From positions 4,158,501 to 4,222,500 of the forward strand of contig NZ_AP023243.1 of NCBI RefSeq assembly GCF_016756495.1: a stretch of 64,000 nucleotides of DNA. The letters are read 5' to 3'. Shown here piece by piece: positions 24,234 to 33,601 of this stretch. How positions within the stretch are numbered: the first letter of the stretch is position 1; every line of letters begins with the position of its first letter. Below the pieces are notes generated by a model, which did no database searches, was not told the origin of the DNA, and was given only the letters and a program-made list of their open reading frames with translations. The DNA comes from Mesorhizobium sp. 113-3-3. Lineage in GTDB: Bacteria > Pseudomonadota > Alphaproteobacteria > Rhizobiales > Rhizobiaceae. The translations under genes and the position numbers were made by a program.

Positions 24234-26114
24234 ATGAAATTCCTCGGTAAAAAAGCAACCGCGATGCCGCTTGTGGCGATCGCGGCAACGCTCGCCCTCG
24301 GCGCGCCTCAGGCAAGTGCGCAAGGGCTGTTCGACATGCTGTTTGGCGGCGGCATCCGGCATGAGCCGGAAGGCGAGTTTCCGCCTCCGCCAAAGCACAA
24401 GCCCAAGCCGAAAGTCCCGGCTGGCGGCGGCACGAAGATCAGCAGCCCGTCCTACTACACCTACAAGGCAGACAAGCTCGTGCGCGTCGATTTCTCGACG
24501 CTGTCCGCCGCGCCCCAGCCGGCGGCGCCACAGGACGCGGCGTTCGTTCCGTCGGCCACCGGGGCTGCTTTCCACGATGCCATTGCCAGTCTCAGCGATT
24601 ACGAACTCTACGCCGAGCCCGACATCGCCAAGGCGCTGATCGCCTATTACTCGGCCAATCCGGACTTCATCTGGGTGAACGGAACCAGCCTCAACAGCCG
24701 CGCCCAGGATGCGGTGCGGGTGCTGGGCGAGGCCGCGAGCTACGGGCTGACGCCCGCCGACTACACGGTCGATGTGCCGGCCACGACTGCGGCCTCGGTG
24801 GATGACGCGGCCAAGCTGAAGGAGCTCGTGCGCTTCGAGATGGCGCTGTCGGCGCGCGTGTTGCGCTACGCCCATGACGCCCAGAACGGCCGTGTCGAGC
24901 CCAACCGGATGACCGGCTACTATGATTTCCCGGCCAAGCCGCTCGACATGGTCGGCGTGCTGAAGACGCTGGCGCATACGCAGGAAGTGCGCACCTATCT
25001 CGAATCGCGGCATCCGCAGAATGCGGAATATCAGGCGCTGCGCGTCGAGCTGGAGGCCTTGCAGGCCAGTGCGGAAAACGAGATCGTCGTCGACCCCAAG
25101 CTGCTGCTGAAGCCGGGCGAGACCAGCCCCGAACTGCCAAAGCTGCTGTCGCTGATTGCGCGCAGTCTCGATGACGAGATGGGCGGCACCTATGGCGAGC
25201 TGCTGTCGCGGCTGGCGACCAGTGAAGTCTACGTCCCCGAGCTGGTGCCGCTGATCAAGGCGGTGCAGGTGAAGGAAGGCATGAAGGGCGACGGCGTCAT
25301 CGGTCCGCGCACCGTCGCCTTGCTGGCCGGCACGTCGAAGGCCGACAGGCTGCTCAAGGTGCAGGTGGCGCTGGAGGAACTGCGCTGGCTGCCTTCCGAT
25401 CTCGGCAGCCCGCGCGTCTTTATCAACCAGCCGGCGTTCACCGCGAGCTACATCGACAACGGCGAGGAGAAGCTGAAGACGCGCGTCGTCGTCGGTCGGG
25501 TCACCAACCAGACGGCGTTCTTCTACGACCAGATCAAGCAGGTCGACTTCCATCCCTATTGGGGCGTGCCGCAGTCGATCATCGTCAACGAGATGCTGCC
25601 CAGATTGCGCAACGATCCCGGCTATCTCGACCGGGCCGGCTACGAGGTGACGGATTCGCGCGGCAAGCGCATTCCCTCGTCGGCGGTCAATTGGGGCGCC
25701 TATGGCGCCAACATCCCCTACAGCGTGCGCCAGCAGCCGAGCGAGGCCAATGCGCTGGGTGAACTGAAGATCCTGTTCCCCAACAAGCACGCGATCTACA
25801 TGCACGACACGCCGCAGAAATCGTTCTTCAAGCAGGACATGCGTGCGCTCAGCCACGGCTGCGTGCGCCTGCAGGACCCGCGCGGCATGGCGGCGGCGGT
25901 GCTTGGCACCTCGGTCGACTATGTCGCCGAGAAGCTGAAGCACGGCCATTCGACCGAGGATGTGACGCGCAAGATTCCGGTCTATGTCGCCTATTTCACC
26001 GCATGGCCCGACCTGTCCGGCAAGGTCGAGTATTTCAATGACGTCTACGATCGCGATACACGGCTGAAGCAGGCCCTGGACGCCACAGAAGCGGTTCGCT
26101 CGCCCTCGAGCTGA
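24234..26114 (+). CDS. L,D-transpeptidase (YcbB/LdtD-like) with peptidoglycan-binding domain
   Basis: A 626-residue exported protein with a signal peptide cleaved after PQASA-Q (about residue 30). It has a low-complexity Pro/Lys linker (about 45-65), a large N-terminal scaffold, a peptidoglycan-binding 1 domain around 340-375 (VKEGMKGDGVIGPRTVALL) and a YkuD catalytic domain with the HDTPQKSFF... and SHGCVRL motif; the nucleophile Cys is at 543. The enzyme links meso-diaminopimelate residues of neighbouring peptides (3-3 cross-links) or attaches outer-membrane proteins. Size and the split YkuD domain fit the YcbB class. The gene is monocistronic and convergent with a small membrane protein gene. 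Confidence 0.93.
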   Translation: MKFLGKKATAMPLVAIAATLALGAPQASAQGLFDMLFGGGIRHEPEGEFPPPPKHKPKPKVPAGGGTKISSPSYYTYKADKLVRVDFSTLSAAPQPAAPQDAAFVPSATGAAFHDAIASLSDYELYAEPDIAKALIAYYSANPDFIWVNGTSLNSRAQDAVRVLGEAASYGLTPADYTVDVPATTAASVDDAAKLKELVRFEMALSARVLRYAHDAQNGRVEPNRMTGYYDFPAKPLDMVGVLKTLAHTQEVRTYLESRHPQNAEYQALRVELEALQASAENEIVVDPKLLLKPGETSPELPKLLSLIARSLDDEMGGTYGELLSRLATSEVYVPELVPLIKAVQVKEGMKGDGVIGPRTVALLAGTSKADRLLKVQVALEELRWLPSDLGSPRVFINQPAFTASYIDNGEEKLKTRVVVGRVTNQTAFFYDQIKQVDFHPYWGVPQSIIVNEMLPRLRNDPGYLDRAGYEVTDSRGKRIPSSAVNWGAYGANIPYSVRQQPSEANALGELKILFPNKHAIYMHDTPQKSFFKQDMRALSHGCVRLQDPRGMAAAVLGTSVDYVAEKLKHGHSTEDVTRKIPVYVAYFTAWPDLSGKVEYFNDVYDRDTRLKQALDATEAVRSPSS

Positions 26115-26118
26115 TCGT

Positions 26119-26595
26119 TTAGAATTGCGACAATGGGCGACGGAAACCCGCCTCCCGACCGGCGATCAGCCAGTAGATCAATCCGGCGACGAGGCCGGCG
26201 GCGGCGATGATGCCGATATCGGCCCAGCGCTCCGGATCCATATCCTCCGTCGGAACCGGCCAGATCAGGAAGAAGCCGCCGGCGGCGGCAGCGGCGCCGA
26301 AAAACATGTGCATCAGGACATTGCGCAAGGAGAAGAACTCGGCGATCAGCGCGAAGATCAGCGTTTGCAACCCGGTCACGACAATCGTCAGGAAATAGAC
26401 GAACATGCCGAGCGGCGGCACCACCAGGACAGCGATCGGGCTGACGCCCATCATGTCGAAATAGGCCGGTGCGTTGGGCAGGGAACTGAGCGCGGCATAG
26501 ATCGCCACCACGGCGACCAGGCCGACCAGTATGGCGACCAGATAACCAGCGAGCATCATCAGGATGCGCTTCAACACATGCTTTGCCGTCGCCAT
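26119..26595 (-). CDS. Small integral membrane protein of unknown function
   Basis: About 158 residues from the ATG at 26593-26595, preceded by a G-rich site (GGGGGGATGGGC). It has four hydrophobic helices (about 10-35, 48-70, 73-95 and 122-150) with a conserved FFSLRNVLMHMFFGAAAAAGGFFLIWP loop region. It resembles conserved rhizobial membrane proteins of no known role. It is separated by only four bases from the end of the L,D-transpeptidase gene on the other strand. Confidence 0.72.
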   Translation of the reverse strand: MATAKHVLKRILMMLAGYLVAILVGLVAVVAIYAALSSLPNAPAYFDMMGVSPIAVLVVPPLGMFVYFLTIVVTGLQTLIFALIAEFFSLRNVLMHMFFGAAAAAGGFFLIWPVPTEDMDPERWADIGIIAAAGLVAGLIYWLIAGREAGFRRPLSQF

Positions 26596-26715
26596 GCCCA
26601 TCCCCCCATGCGGCGCAGTCAACCGTTGCAGTCAGCCATCAAAGACGATCTGGCGCAAGGGGAGCGACCGAGCGGGCCCTTTTGCAGGCATTCGTGGATC
26701 GCGAGGCAGGGCTGA

Positions 26716-27456
26716 TCAGGCGCCGCCACACAGATGCTGGGAGTCCGGCAAGGCCCAGGAACCTTTCGCAACCAGATCGATCGAATAATAGACCCGGCCA
26801 CGGTCATCATCCCTAGGACAATCCCTGGGAATCGCGATCAGGCACATCTCGACGGGGTCGCCGACCTTCGAGGCGGCGAGGCCGGGTTCGCGATCATAGG
26901 AAACGGACCCGCCGCCATTGGTGAAGGTGGCGGCGCTGCCTGCGTCGGGCGTGGCCGTTTCCAGCGGATCGTCGCCAACCCGCGTGGTCAGCGTCTTGAT
27001 ATGGGTGGACGCGCATTGCCCGACTGCCGAGGGCAGGGGCTGATCCTTGTTGCCGGGGTTGCGCGCGGCAGCGTCAAGCGCCTTCTTGCCGATCAGGGCG
27101 ATATTGTAGTCCTGCACCCAGGCCGGCGCATTGCCATAGGTCTGCAAGGCATTGTTCAGCGCGCTGACGATGCAGGCGGTATCGCTCTTGCAGGCGTTGC
27201 GGTCGGCGATCAGCCCGCGGGCGATCTTGCGCTTGTCGCCGCCGAAGGCCGGCTCGAAGCCCTTGTAGGCCTTGGCGACCAGCAGATCGATGGCCGACAG
27301 CTGCGGATCCGCGCAGATCGCCTTCTCCGCCGGCAGGCTCGCCTTGGCGCAGTCGAAGGACGGCCCGTCGGCCCGCGCCGAAGGTGCCGCAAGCATGCCG
27401 CCGGCCATGATGATGGCGAGGACGAGCATGACATCGGTACGAACGGAAAATCGCAT
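26716..27456 (-). CDS. Secreted LprI/DUF1311-like protein
   Basis: About 246 residues from the ATG at 27454-27456. A signal peptide is cleaved after APSARA (about residue 29). The mature N-terminal region, SFDCAKASLPAEKAICADPQLSAIDLLVAKAYKG, has the C-x(n)-E-x-x-IC pattern and the RNACKSDTACI block of the lysozyme-inhibitor LprI N-terminal domain (DUF1311 clan). The C-terminal domain contains further Cys in GQCASTH, CLIAIPRDCP and CGGA. A role as lysozyme-type inhibitor is inference from the N-terminal domain. It is transcribed away from its neighbour at 27615. Confidence 0.75.
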   Translation of the reverse strand: MRFSVRTDVMLVLAIIMAGGMLAAPSARADGPSFDCAKASLPAEKAICADPQLSAIDLLVAKAYKGFEPAFGGDKRKIARGLIADRNACKSDTACIVSALNNALQTYGNAPAWVQDYNIALIGKKALDAAARNPGNKDQPLPSAVGQCASTHIKTLTTRVGDDPLETATPDAGSAATFTNGGGSVSYDREPGLAASKVGDPVEMCLIAIPRDCPRDDDRGRVYYSIDLVAKGSWALPDSQHLCGGA

Positions 27457-27614
27457 GCTTGCCCCCAAGCCAACGCATTGCCCAAGGCGCTGCCCCACGC
27501 CAGACATGGATATCATACTCCAACAATGGACATTTTGCGGCATGTCCGGTCGGCCAAAAGCGGCGCCCGGACAAACGGGCTTCTTCGTCGAATGGAGGAC
27601 GTCTTCCGGCGGCG

Positions 27615-27872
27615 CTATTTGGGCTCAGCCGTCACCGGATCATAGGTGATTTCGACCTTTGCCTTGTCCGACGTGTAGTAGGTGACGGTGTAGGCGTCCT
27701 TGTCCCAGTCGACCTCTTTCACATAGCGAAAGCCGTCGCGCTGCTCGACCTTGGCAAGGATCTCCGATAGCTTCTTGGCATTTTGTGGCGGCAGCGGCGC
27801 TTCATCCGCGGCAAAGGCCGGCCCGGCGGCGAGAAGAACGGCGACGCTGGTCGCCTGCAGAAATCTGGACAT
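27615..27872 (-). CDS. Small secreted PepSY-type protein
   Basis: An 85-residue protein with a signal peptide (cleaved near GPAFAA, residue 22). The mature part is a single PepSY-like domain, KKLSEILAKVEQRDGFRYVKEVDWDKDAYTVTYYTSDKAKVEITYDPVTAEP, whose DxxYEV-like strands match the PepSY_2 type. PepSY domains inhibit M4 peptidases or act as metal/redox-associated periplasmic modules. The gene stands alone. Confidence 0.8.
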   Translation of the reverse strand: MSRFLQATSVAVLLAAGPAFAADEAPLPPQNAKKLSEILAKVEQRDGFRYVKEVDWDKDAYTVTYYTSDKAKVEITYDPVTAEPK

Positions 27873-28033
27873 GGCTTTCCCTCAAGTTTCGACGCAAGGA
27901 AACGAGCTGGCGCGGTGGTTGGTTCCAGATGGGATGCCATGCGTGCCCGGCGAATGTTCGCACGAGCGGCTGTTTGCCGCGCCGTTACCAAGAGAGCGTC
28001 AACGGGCTAAGGCTGGAAAACCATTTGGGAAAA

Positions 28034-28108
28034 TGGTGGGCGATGCAGGGATTGAACCTGCGACCCCACCCGTGTGAAGGGTGTGCTCTCCCGCTGAGCT
28101 AATCGCCC
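28034..28108 (-). tRNA. tRNA-Val (anticodon CAC)
   Basis: On the minus strand the sequence folds as a complete cloverleaf: acceptor GGGCGAT/ATCGCCC, D-arm TAGCTCAGCGGGAGAGCA, anticodon stem CACCC/GGGTG with loop TTCACAC (anticodon CAC), and T-arm with GGTTCAATCC. The discriminator base is A and the 3' CCA is encoded (28034-28036 on the plus strand). The flanks hold no coding sequence. Confidence 0.95.
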
Positions 28109-28247
28109 GCTCGTTGCCCGAAGGCCAAGCGAGCCGCGATATAAGGGAGGCCGGCCGGTTAAGTCAAGGCGCTGTCTGGCGTTCTTTCTGAGATCGGATT
28201 CTGCGCCATTTCGGGATCGTCCCGACGGTATTCTCGTTGCTGTCCGT

Positions 28248-28931
28248 TCAGTGTCCCGCGGCCTTGATCAGCCGCTCCGCCAGATCCACGGTCAGCGCGT
28301 CGAAATGCGAAATCACCGCCGAGGGCTCGAATTCACGGACATGCCGGTCGGTGTAGCCGAAATCGACTGCTACAACAGGAATGCCGGCGGCCTTGGCGGT
28401 GTCGATGTCGGTTTGCGAATCGCCGACCATCAGCGCGCGGTGCGGATCGCCGCCGGCGAGCTTGATGGTTTCGGTCAAGTGGCGCGGATCGGGCTTGCGG
28501 AAGGCGAACGTGTCCTGGCCGGCGATCGCCGCGAAATGCCTGGTCAGACCTAGCGCCTCGATCAGCGCCAGCGAGTTGGCCTCGTATTTGTTGGTGCAGA
28601 TGGCCAGGAGATAGCCGGCCTTCTTGAAGCGCGCGATGGCCTCGATGACACCGGGGTAGGGGCGGGATTTGCCGGGAATGTTGTCGGTGTAGTGATCGAG
28701 GAACAGTTTGAGCAGCCGGTCATGCTCGGCGACGTCGAGTGAGCGCTGCTGGGCGGCGTGTGCCCGCTCTATCATCACGCGGCCGCCATGGCCGACGAAG
28801 CGCCTGAAGCCGGCCTCGTCGACGGCCGTGAGTTCGCTGGCGGCCAGGCTGTGGTTGAGGCTGTCGAGCAGGTCCGGCGCTGTGTCAATCAGCGTTCCGT
28901 CGAGGTCGAACACGATGATCGGGCGACTCAT
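28248..28931 (-). CDS. gph: Phosphoglycolate phosphatase-type HAD hydrolase
   Basis: A 227-residue HAD-superfamily phosphatase that removes the phosphate of 2-phosphoglycolate (from DNA repair or photorespiratory-type metabolism). The motif I is FDLDGTLIDTAPDL (nucleophile Asp9, acid Asp11), motif II is in LLAICTNK (Thr), motif III Lys is in FRKPDPRHL and motif IV is MVGDSQTDIDTAKAAG. The cap domain between residues 18 and 85 matches the Gph group. The start ATG is followed directly by SRPIIVFDLDG, typical for the family. Related HAD phosphatases could hydrolyse other sugar phosphates. Confidence 0.88.
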   Translation of the reverse strand: MSRPIIVFDLDGTLIDTAPDLLDSLNHSLAASELTAVDEAGFRRFVGHGGRVMIERAHAAQQRSLDVAEHDRLLKLFLDHYTDNIPGKSRPYPGVIEAIARFKKAGYLLAICTNKYEANSLALIEALGLTRHFAAIAGQDTFAFRKPDPRHLTETIKLAGGDPHRALMVGDSQTDIDTAKAAGIPVVAVDFGYTDRHVREFEPSAVISHFDALTVDLAERLIKAAGH

Positions 28932-29139
28932 GATCCATCCTGCGCAGATTTGTGCATCGGCAGGCGATAGCGGCTGCGGCGCGCCAAGGCAAGCAGAGCG
29001 GTGGACAGGCGCCCAAGGGCTTTGACCCGACCGGCAAAAATGCTAGGAGCCCGCAACACTAAGTTTCATGCATGTCGTTTCCCCAAAACCGAGGTCACTT
29101 TTGGGCGACATGCAGAAGGTTCCCGGGGCAGCAAGCGGC

Positions 29140-29871
29140 ATGGATGCAAGACAATTGAAGGTCGAGGCCGCGCGGGCCGCCCTTGCCCATGTCAGCGACG
29201 GCATGCGGCTCGGCATCGGCACCGGCACCACGGCGGAAGAATTCGTGCGGCTGCTCGCCGACAAGGTCGCCACCGGCATGACTGTCATCGGTGTGCCGAC
29301 GTCGGAGCGCACCGCAGCACTGTGCCGTGAACTTGGCGTGCCGCTGTCGACACTGGAGGAAACGCCCGAGCTCGATCTCACCGTCGACGGCGCCGACGAG
29401 GTCGATCCGGAACTGACGCTGATCAAGGGCGGCGGCGGCGCGCTGCTGCGCGAAAAGATCGTGGCCGCGGCCTCGCAGCGCATGATCGTCATCGCCGACC
29501 GGTCGAAGATGGTCGAGACGCTCGGCCGTTTTCCGCTGCCGATCGAAGTTAACCAGTTCGGCCTGCGTGCCACCGAGATCGCCATAGCCAAGGCGGCTGC
29601 GGAACTCGGCCTTTCCGGTCCGATTACATTGAGGATGACGGGAGGCCAGGCTTTTGTTACAGACGGCGGCCATTTTATCCTCGATGCATCTTTTGGCCGC
29701 ATTCCGGATACAAGAGCGCTTTCGAATGCTCTCCACGCCATTCCGGGCGTGGTCGAGCATGGTCTTTTCATCGGGCTGGCGTCAGCGGCCATCATCGCCG
29801 GCGGCGACGGTATCCAAACCGTCCATGCCGCCCGAAAACCAGGGAGTTCTACCGATCATGATGTTGCATAA
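29140..29871 (+). CDS. rpiA: Ribose-5-phosphate isomerase A
   Basis: A 243-residue enzyme interconverting ribose-5-phosphate and ribulose-5-phosphate. [18 protein letters not shown] is the usual rhizobial N-terminus, which is why the ATG at 29140 is chosen over 29110 and 29068. Conserved active-site blocks are [43 protein letters not shown] (catalytic Asp and Glu), and the end [12 protein letters not shown]. It is followed by an overlapping start of the DUF2059 gene (14 bp), so the two share a transcript. Confidence 0.96.
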   Translation: MDARQLKVEAARAALAHVSDGMRLGIGTGTTAEEFVRLLADKVATGMTVIGVPTSERTAALCRELGVPLSTLEETPELDLTVDGADEVDPELTLIKGGGGALLREKIVAAASQRMIVIADRSKMVETLGRFPLPIEVNQFGLRATEIAIAKAAAELGLSGPITLRMTGGQAFVTDGGHFILDASFGRIPDTRALSNALHAIPGVVEHGLFIGLASAAIIAGGDGIQTVHAARKPGSSTDHDVA

Positions 29872-30478
29872 CCGGGTTCGCGGCCTTTGCGCCGTTCTGG
29901 CGGCTTCGGCCGTTTTCGCCTTCTCTTCGCCGGCGTTTTCGCAGGACGTGACGGAATCGCACCTGAAGGCGGCCCGCGCCGCGGTCGCGGCGATCCATGC
30001 GACCGACCCGTTCGACAACATCCTGCCGCAGGCGGCCGCCGCGCTCGAGTCGCAGCTCATCCAGAAGAACCCGGACATGCAGGAGCTGATCGGCAAGACG
30101 ATCAGCGAGAAGGCGCTGGCGCTGGCCTCGCGCCGCGCCGATCTCGAGAAGGAAGCCGCCCTTGCCTATGCGAAGGTGTTTTCCGAAAAGGAACTCAACG
30201 ACATCGCGGCCTTCTACAACTCCGACTCCGGCAAGAAGCTTCTCGACAGCGGCCCGACCGTGACGCGTGATCTCGTCAAGGCTGCGGACATCTGGCAGAA
30301 CGGCCTTGGCCGCGACCTCGCCCAGCAGGTTGGCGAAACGCTGGCCGCGGCCGCCAAGGCAAAGGCGAAGGCAGCCCCTGCGCCCGCTGATGGTGCAGCT
30401 CCCGCCGACAATGCGGCTCCGGCGGATGGCGCTGCCCCGGCCGATGGTGCGGCTCCCGCCGACGGCACGCAGAACTGA
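29858..30478 (+). CDS. Secreted DUF2059 family protein with an Ala-Pro-Asp-Gly repeat tail
   Basis: About 206 residues from the ATG at 29858 (a second ATG follows directly); AGGGAG is 11 bases upstream. A signal peptide ends at SSPAFS-Q (about residue 29). The DUF2059 body contains [30 protein letters not shown] segments near 110-130. The C-terminal 34 residues are low complexity with repeated [12 protein letters not shown] units, which is an unusual extension. The start overlaps the rpiA stop by 14 bases. Function unknown; DUF2059 proteins are widespread periplasmic helical proteins. Confidence 0.85.
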   Translation: MMLHNRVRGLCAVLAASAVFAFSSPAFSQDVTESHLKAARAAVAAIHATDPFDNILPQAAAALESQLIQKNPDMQELIGKTISEKALALASRRADLEKEAALAYAKVFSEKELNDIAAFYNSDSGKKLLDSGPTVTRDLVKAADIWQNGLGRDLAQQVGETLAAAAKAKAKAAPAPADGAAPADNAAPADGAAPADGAAPADGTQN

Positions 30479-30515
30479 TCCTGCGTTTTCAAATGCGGCC
30501 TTGCGGCCATCTGTG

Positions 30516-30543
30516 AAGCCCGGCTTGTCCGGGCTTTTCTTTT
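30516..30543 (+). terminator. Rho-independent terminator between the DUF2059 and gor genes
   Basis: AAGCCCGG-cttgt-CCGGGCTT (30516-30536) followed by TTCTTTT. It ends the rpiA-DUF2059 transcript and lies before the gor start. Confidence 0.85.
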
Positions 30544-30598
30544 GGCCTTTGGCGGCCTACCTGTCACTCGCATTTTCCGACGTTCAAGGAGCCGCCCC

Positions 30599-31990
30599 AT
30601 GGCTGGTTATGACTACGATCTTTTCGTCATCGGCGGCGGCTCGGGCGGGGTGAGGGCGGCGCGCGTCGCCGCGGCACTCGGCAAGCGCGTCGGCATCGCC
30701 GAGGAATACCGCTTTGGCGGCACCTGCGTTATCCGCGGCTGCGTGCCGAAAAAACTCTATGTTTACGCCTCGCAATTTCCGGAGCATTTCGCCGATGCCG
30801 CCGGCTATGGCTGGACGGTGCCGGAAGCCAGTTTCAATTGGCAGACGCTGGTCGCCAACAAGGACCGCGAGATCAGCCGGCTGGAGGCGATCTACAAGAA
30901 GAATGTCGAGGGCGCAGGTGGCGAGACCTTCCATTCGCGGGCGATGATCGTCGATCCGCATATCATCCGTCTTCTTGGCGAGGACCGCACCGTCACGGCC
31001 GACCAGATCCTGATCGCCACCGGCGGCCGTCCGGCGGCGCATCCGGCACTTCCCGGTCATGAACACTGCATCTTCTCCAATGAGGCTTTCGACCTCAAGG
31101 AACTGCCGAAGGCGATCATGATTGAGGGCGGCGGCTATATCGCGGTCGAGTTCGCCAACATTTTCCATGGGCTCGGCGTCGACACCACGCTGGTCTATCG
31201 CGGCAAGGAGATCCTCAGCCGCTTCGACATGGATCTGCGCCGCACATTGCACGAGACCATGGAAAAGAAGGGGATCAAGATACTCTGCCACGCGGTGAGC
31301 GAAGAGGTGCGCAAGCGGCCGGACGGCCGCCTCGACGCCGTTCTCACCAACGGCCAGACGCTGACGGTGGATCAGGTGATGCTCGCCATCGGGCGCATTC
31401 CAAACACCGAGAATATGGGCCTGGAAGGCATCGGCCTCGAGATGACCCAGGCCGGTGCGATCAAGGTCGACGCGTACTCCCGCACCAACATCGACAGCAT
31501 CTGGGCGATCGGCGACGTCACCAACCGCGTGCAGCTGACGCCGGTGGCGATCCACGAAGCGATGTGCTTCGTCGAGACGGCATTCAAGGGCAACCCGACT
31601 GCGCCCGATCACGAGACGATCGCAACTGCGGTCTTCTCACAACCGGAAATCGGCACGGTCGGCCTGTCGGAAGATGACGCCGTGAAGCGTTTCGCCGATG
31701 TCGAGATCTACCGCGCCAGCTTCCGGCCGATGCGGCATACGCTGTCGGGCCGCGACGAGAAGATGCTGATCAAGCTGGTGGTCGATGGCGCGACCCGCAA
31801 AGTGCTTGGCGCCCATATATTGGGGCCGGATGCCGGCGAAATGGCGCAGCTGCTCGGCATTCCGCTGAAGGCTGGGCTGACCAAGGATGATTTCGACCGC
31901 ACGATGGCCGTGCACCCGACCGCCGCGGAAGAGCTCGTCACCATGTACAAGCCGACCTACCGCGTGAAAGACGGCCAGCGCGTCCAGTGA
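30599..31990 (+). CDS. gor: Glutathione-disulfide reductase
   Basis: A 463-residue FAD enzyme that reduces oxidised glutathione with NADPH. The ATG at 30599 follows a perfect AAGGAG site, eight bases apart. FAD motif GGGSGGVRAARVAA at residues 10-23, redox-active pair in GGTCVIRGCVPKK (Cys42 and Cys47), NAD(P)H motif near 175 (EGGGYIAVEFANIF), and the C-terminal HPTAAEELVTM with the catalytic His-Glu pair. Length and motif order fit the glutathione reductase group more closely than dihydrolipoamide dehydrogenase. Located next to mgtE, convergent with it. Confidence 0.95.
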   Translation: MAGYDYDLFVIGGGSGGVRAARVAAALGKRVGIAEEYRFGGTCVIRGCVPKKLYVYASQFPEHFADAAGYGWTVPEASFNWQTLVANKDREISRLEAIYKKNVEGAGGETFHSRAMIVDPHIIRLLGEDRTVTADQILIATGGRPAAHPALPGHEHCIFSNEAFDLKELPKAIMIEGGGYIAVEFANIFHGLGVDTTLVYRGKEILSRFDMDLRRTLHETMEKKGIKILCHAVSEEVRKRPDGRLDAVLTNGQTLTVDQVMLAIGRIPNTENMGLEGIGLEMTQAGAIKVDAYSRTNIDSIWAIGDVTNRVQLTPVAIHEAMCFVETAFKGNPTAPDHETIATAVFSQPEIGTVGLSEDDAVKRFADVEIYRASFRPMRHTLSGRDEKMLIKLVVDGATRKVLGAHILGPDAGEMAQLLGIPLKAGLTKDDFDRTMAVHPTAAEELVTMYKPTYRVKDGQRVQ

Positions 31991-32088
31991 CGGGCGTGGT
32001 TTGCTCCATGAAGGTCGACGAACCATCCACAGCGTGAGAGGCGGAAGTCGCCGCCGGCCATGGCCAGCGGCGGAGACGGCAGGCGCGG

Positions 32089-33453
32089 CTACAGCAATGT
32101 GCCGCGCAGGATGACCAGCGCCACCGAGAAATAGATCACCAGCCCGGTGACATCGACCAGCGTGGCGACGAACGGCGCCGATGCGCTGGCGGGGTCGAAA
32201 CCGACCCGTTTCAGGGCAAAGGGCAGCATCGATCCCGAGAGGGAACCAAAGGTGACGATGCCGACCAGTGCCGCGCCGACCGTCGCGGCAATCAGCGGCC
32301 AGTGCGGGCCGTAGTCGTAGAAACCGAAATACTGCCACAGCGTGATGCGGCAGACGCCGACAACGCCAAGGATCGATCCCAGCACCAGGCCGGTCGGCAG
32401 CTCGCGCAAGGCAACGCGCCACCAGTCGCCCAGGCCGATCTCGCGCAGCGCCATCGCCCGGATGACCAGGGAGGTCGCCTGCGAGCCGGAATTGCCGCCG
32501 GAGCTCATGATCAGCGGGATAAAGAGCGTGAGCACGATCGCCTTTTCCAGCTCGCTCTCATAGCTCTGCATGGCGTTGGCGGTCAGCATTTCGCTGAGGA
32601 ACAGCGCGCACAGCCAGCCGGCGCGCTTCTGGATCATGGCGAGGAAGCTCATCTTCATGTAGGGCTCGTCGAGCGCTTCCATGCCGCCGAAGCGGTGCAC
32701 ATCCTCCGTCGTCTCCTCTATCATCGTGTCGATGATGTCGTCGATCGTGACGATGCCGAGGATCTTGCCGTGGTCGACGACAGGCACGGCCAGCAAATCG
32801 TATTTGGAGATCGTCTGCGCCAGGGTTTCACGATCGGTCAGTGGGGTGACCGTCACCGGCACGCGATCCGGCGCCACCGACAGGATCGGGTCGTCCGGCT
32901 CACCGGTGATGAGCCGGCGCAGGCCGGTCGACCGCACCAGGAGATGCGTTTGCGGGTCGACGATGTAGATCGCGTAGACGGTCTCGCGCGTCCGCTCGAC
33001 CTTTCTGATATAGTCGAGCGTGCGCCCGACGGTCCAGTCAGAGGGAACGCTGACGAACTCCGTCGTCATGATGGATGCGGCGCTGCCTTCGGGATAGCCC
33101 AGGATGGACAACAGGGTCGCGCGCAGCGACGGCGCCAGTGCGCCGAGCAGTTCGGAGCGTGCCGGCTCATCGAGCTCGCGCAGTATGTCGGCCGCACGGT
33201 CGACCGACATGGCGGTGAGCAGCTTGCTTGCCTTGGCGCGGGGCAGGGCCTCCGCGAGTTCGGGCGCACCGTCGAGTTCCGGCTGGTCGAATATCTCGAC
33301 CAGCCGCTCGAAGGGGACCGCGCAAAGCAGGTCCGTCGCGGTTTCGCGCGATTCGTGGTTGAGCGCCTCGACCACGTCGGCGACATGGTCGTTGGCAAGG
33401 ATGCGGGCGATGGCGACAGCCTCGTCGTCCGCTACGGGGGAAAAATCGTTCAT
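32089..33453 (-). CDS. mgtE: Magnesium transporter MgtE
   Basis: A 454-residue Mg2+ channel. It has the N-terminal MgtE superhelical domain (to about 135), two CBS domains (about 138-255) that sense cytosolic Mg2+, and a C-terminal transmembrane domain with five helices, including the selectivity region SGGNSGSQATSLVIRAMALREI and FLSEMLTANAMQSYESE. The start ATG at 33451-33453 lies within a hairpin that also holds the ribosome binding site, and the 140-base leader is heavily folded (see the regulatory entry). This is the most interesting regulatory region of the window. Confidence 0.96.
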   Translation of the reverse strand: MNDFSPVADDEAVAIARILANDHVADVVEALNHESRETATDLLCAVPFERLVEIFDQPELDGAPELAEALPRAKASKLLTAMSVDRAADILRELDEPARSELLGALAPSLRATLLSILGYPEGSAASIMTTEFVSVPSDWTVGRTLDYIRKVERTRETVYAIYIVDPQTHLLVRSTGLRRLITGEPDDPILSVAPDRVPVTVTPLTDRETLAQTISKYDLLAVPVVDHGKILGIVTIDDIIDTMIEETTEDVHRFGGMEALDEPYMKMSFLAMIQKRAGWLCALFLSEMLTANAMQSYESELEKAIVLTLFIPLIMSSGGNSGSQATSLVIRAMALREIGLGDWWRVALRELPTGLVLGSILGVVGVCRITLWQYFGFYDYGPHWPLIAATVGAALVGIVTFGSLSGSMLPFALKRVGFDPASASAPFVATLVDVTGLVIYFSVALVILRGTLL

Positions 33454-33594
33454 GGTTCACTCCTTGCCGTCCGGCAGGACATGAACCATTGGAGGTCACG
33501 TCTAGGCGGACGGCGGTTGCGTTCGACTAATACTGTCGCCAGGCATGGCGCGGTGACCTTTCCGCTTGCGGGTTCGCGTTTGACTATCAGCAAG
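33452..33594 (-). promoter_or_regulatory. Hairpin-rich mgtE leader that can hide its ribosome binding site
   Basis: About 140 nt of untranslated leader, all on the minus strand. A 7-bp stem AGGTCAC/GTGACCT (33493-33499 with 33553-33559) encloses a CGCCA-GGCA-TGGCG hairpin (33537-33550). Nearest the start, ATGGTTCA (33489-33482 on the minus strand) pairs with TGAACCAT (33459-33452), which contains the first two bases of the start codon; an inner hairpin TGCC-GGAC-GGCA and the facing AAGGAG sit inside. It resembles a Mg2+- or temperature-responsive switch, but I match it to no known class, including the M-box. Confidence 0.55.
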
Positions 33595-33601
33595 CCGGCG
33601 C

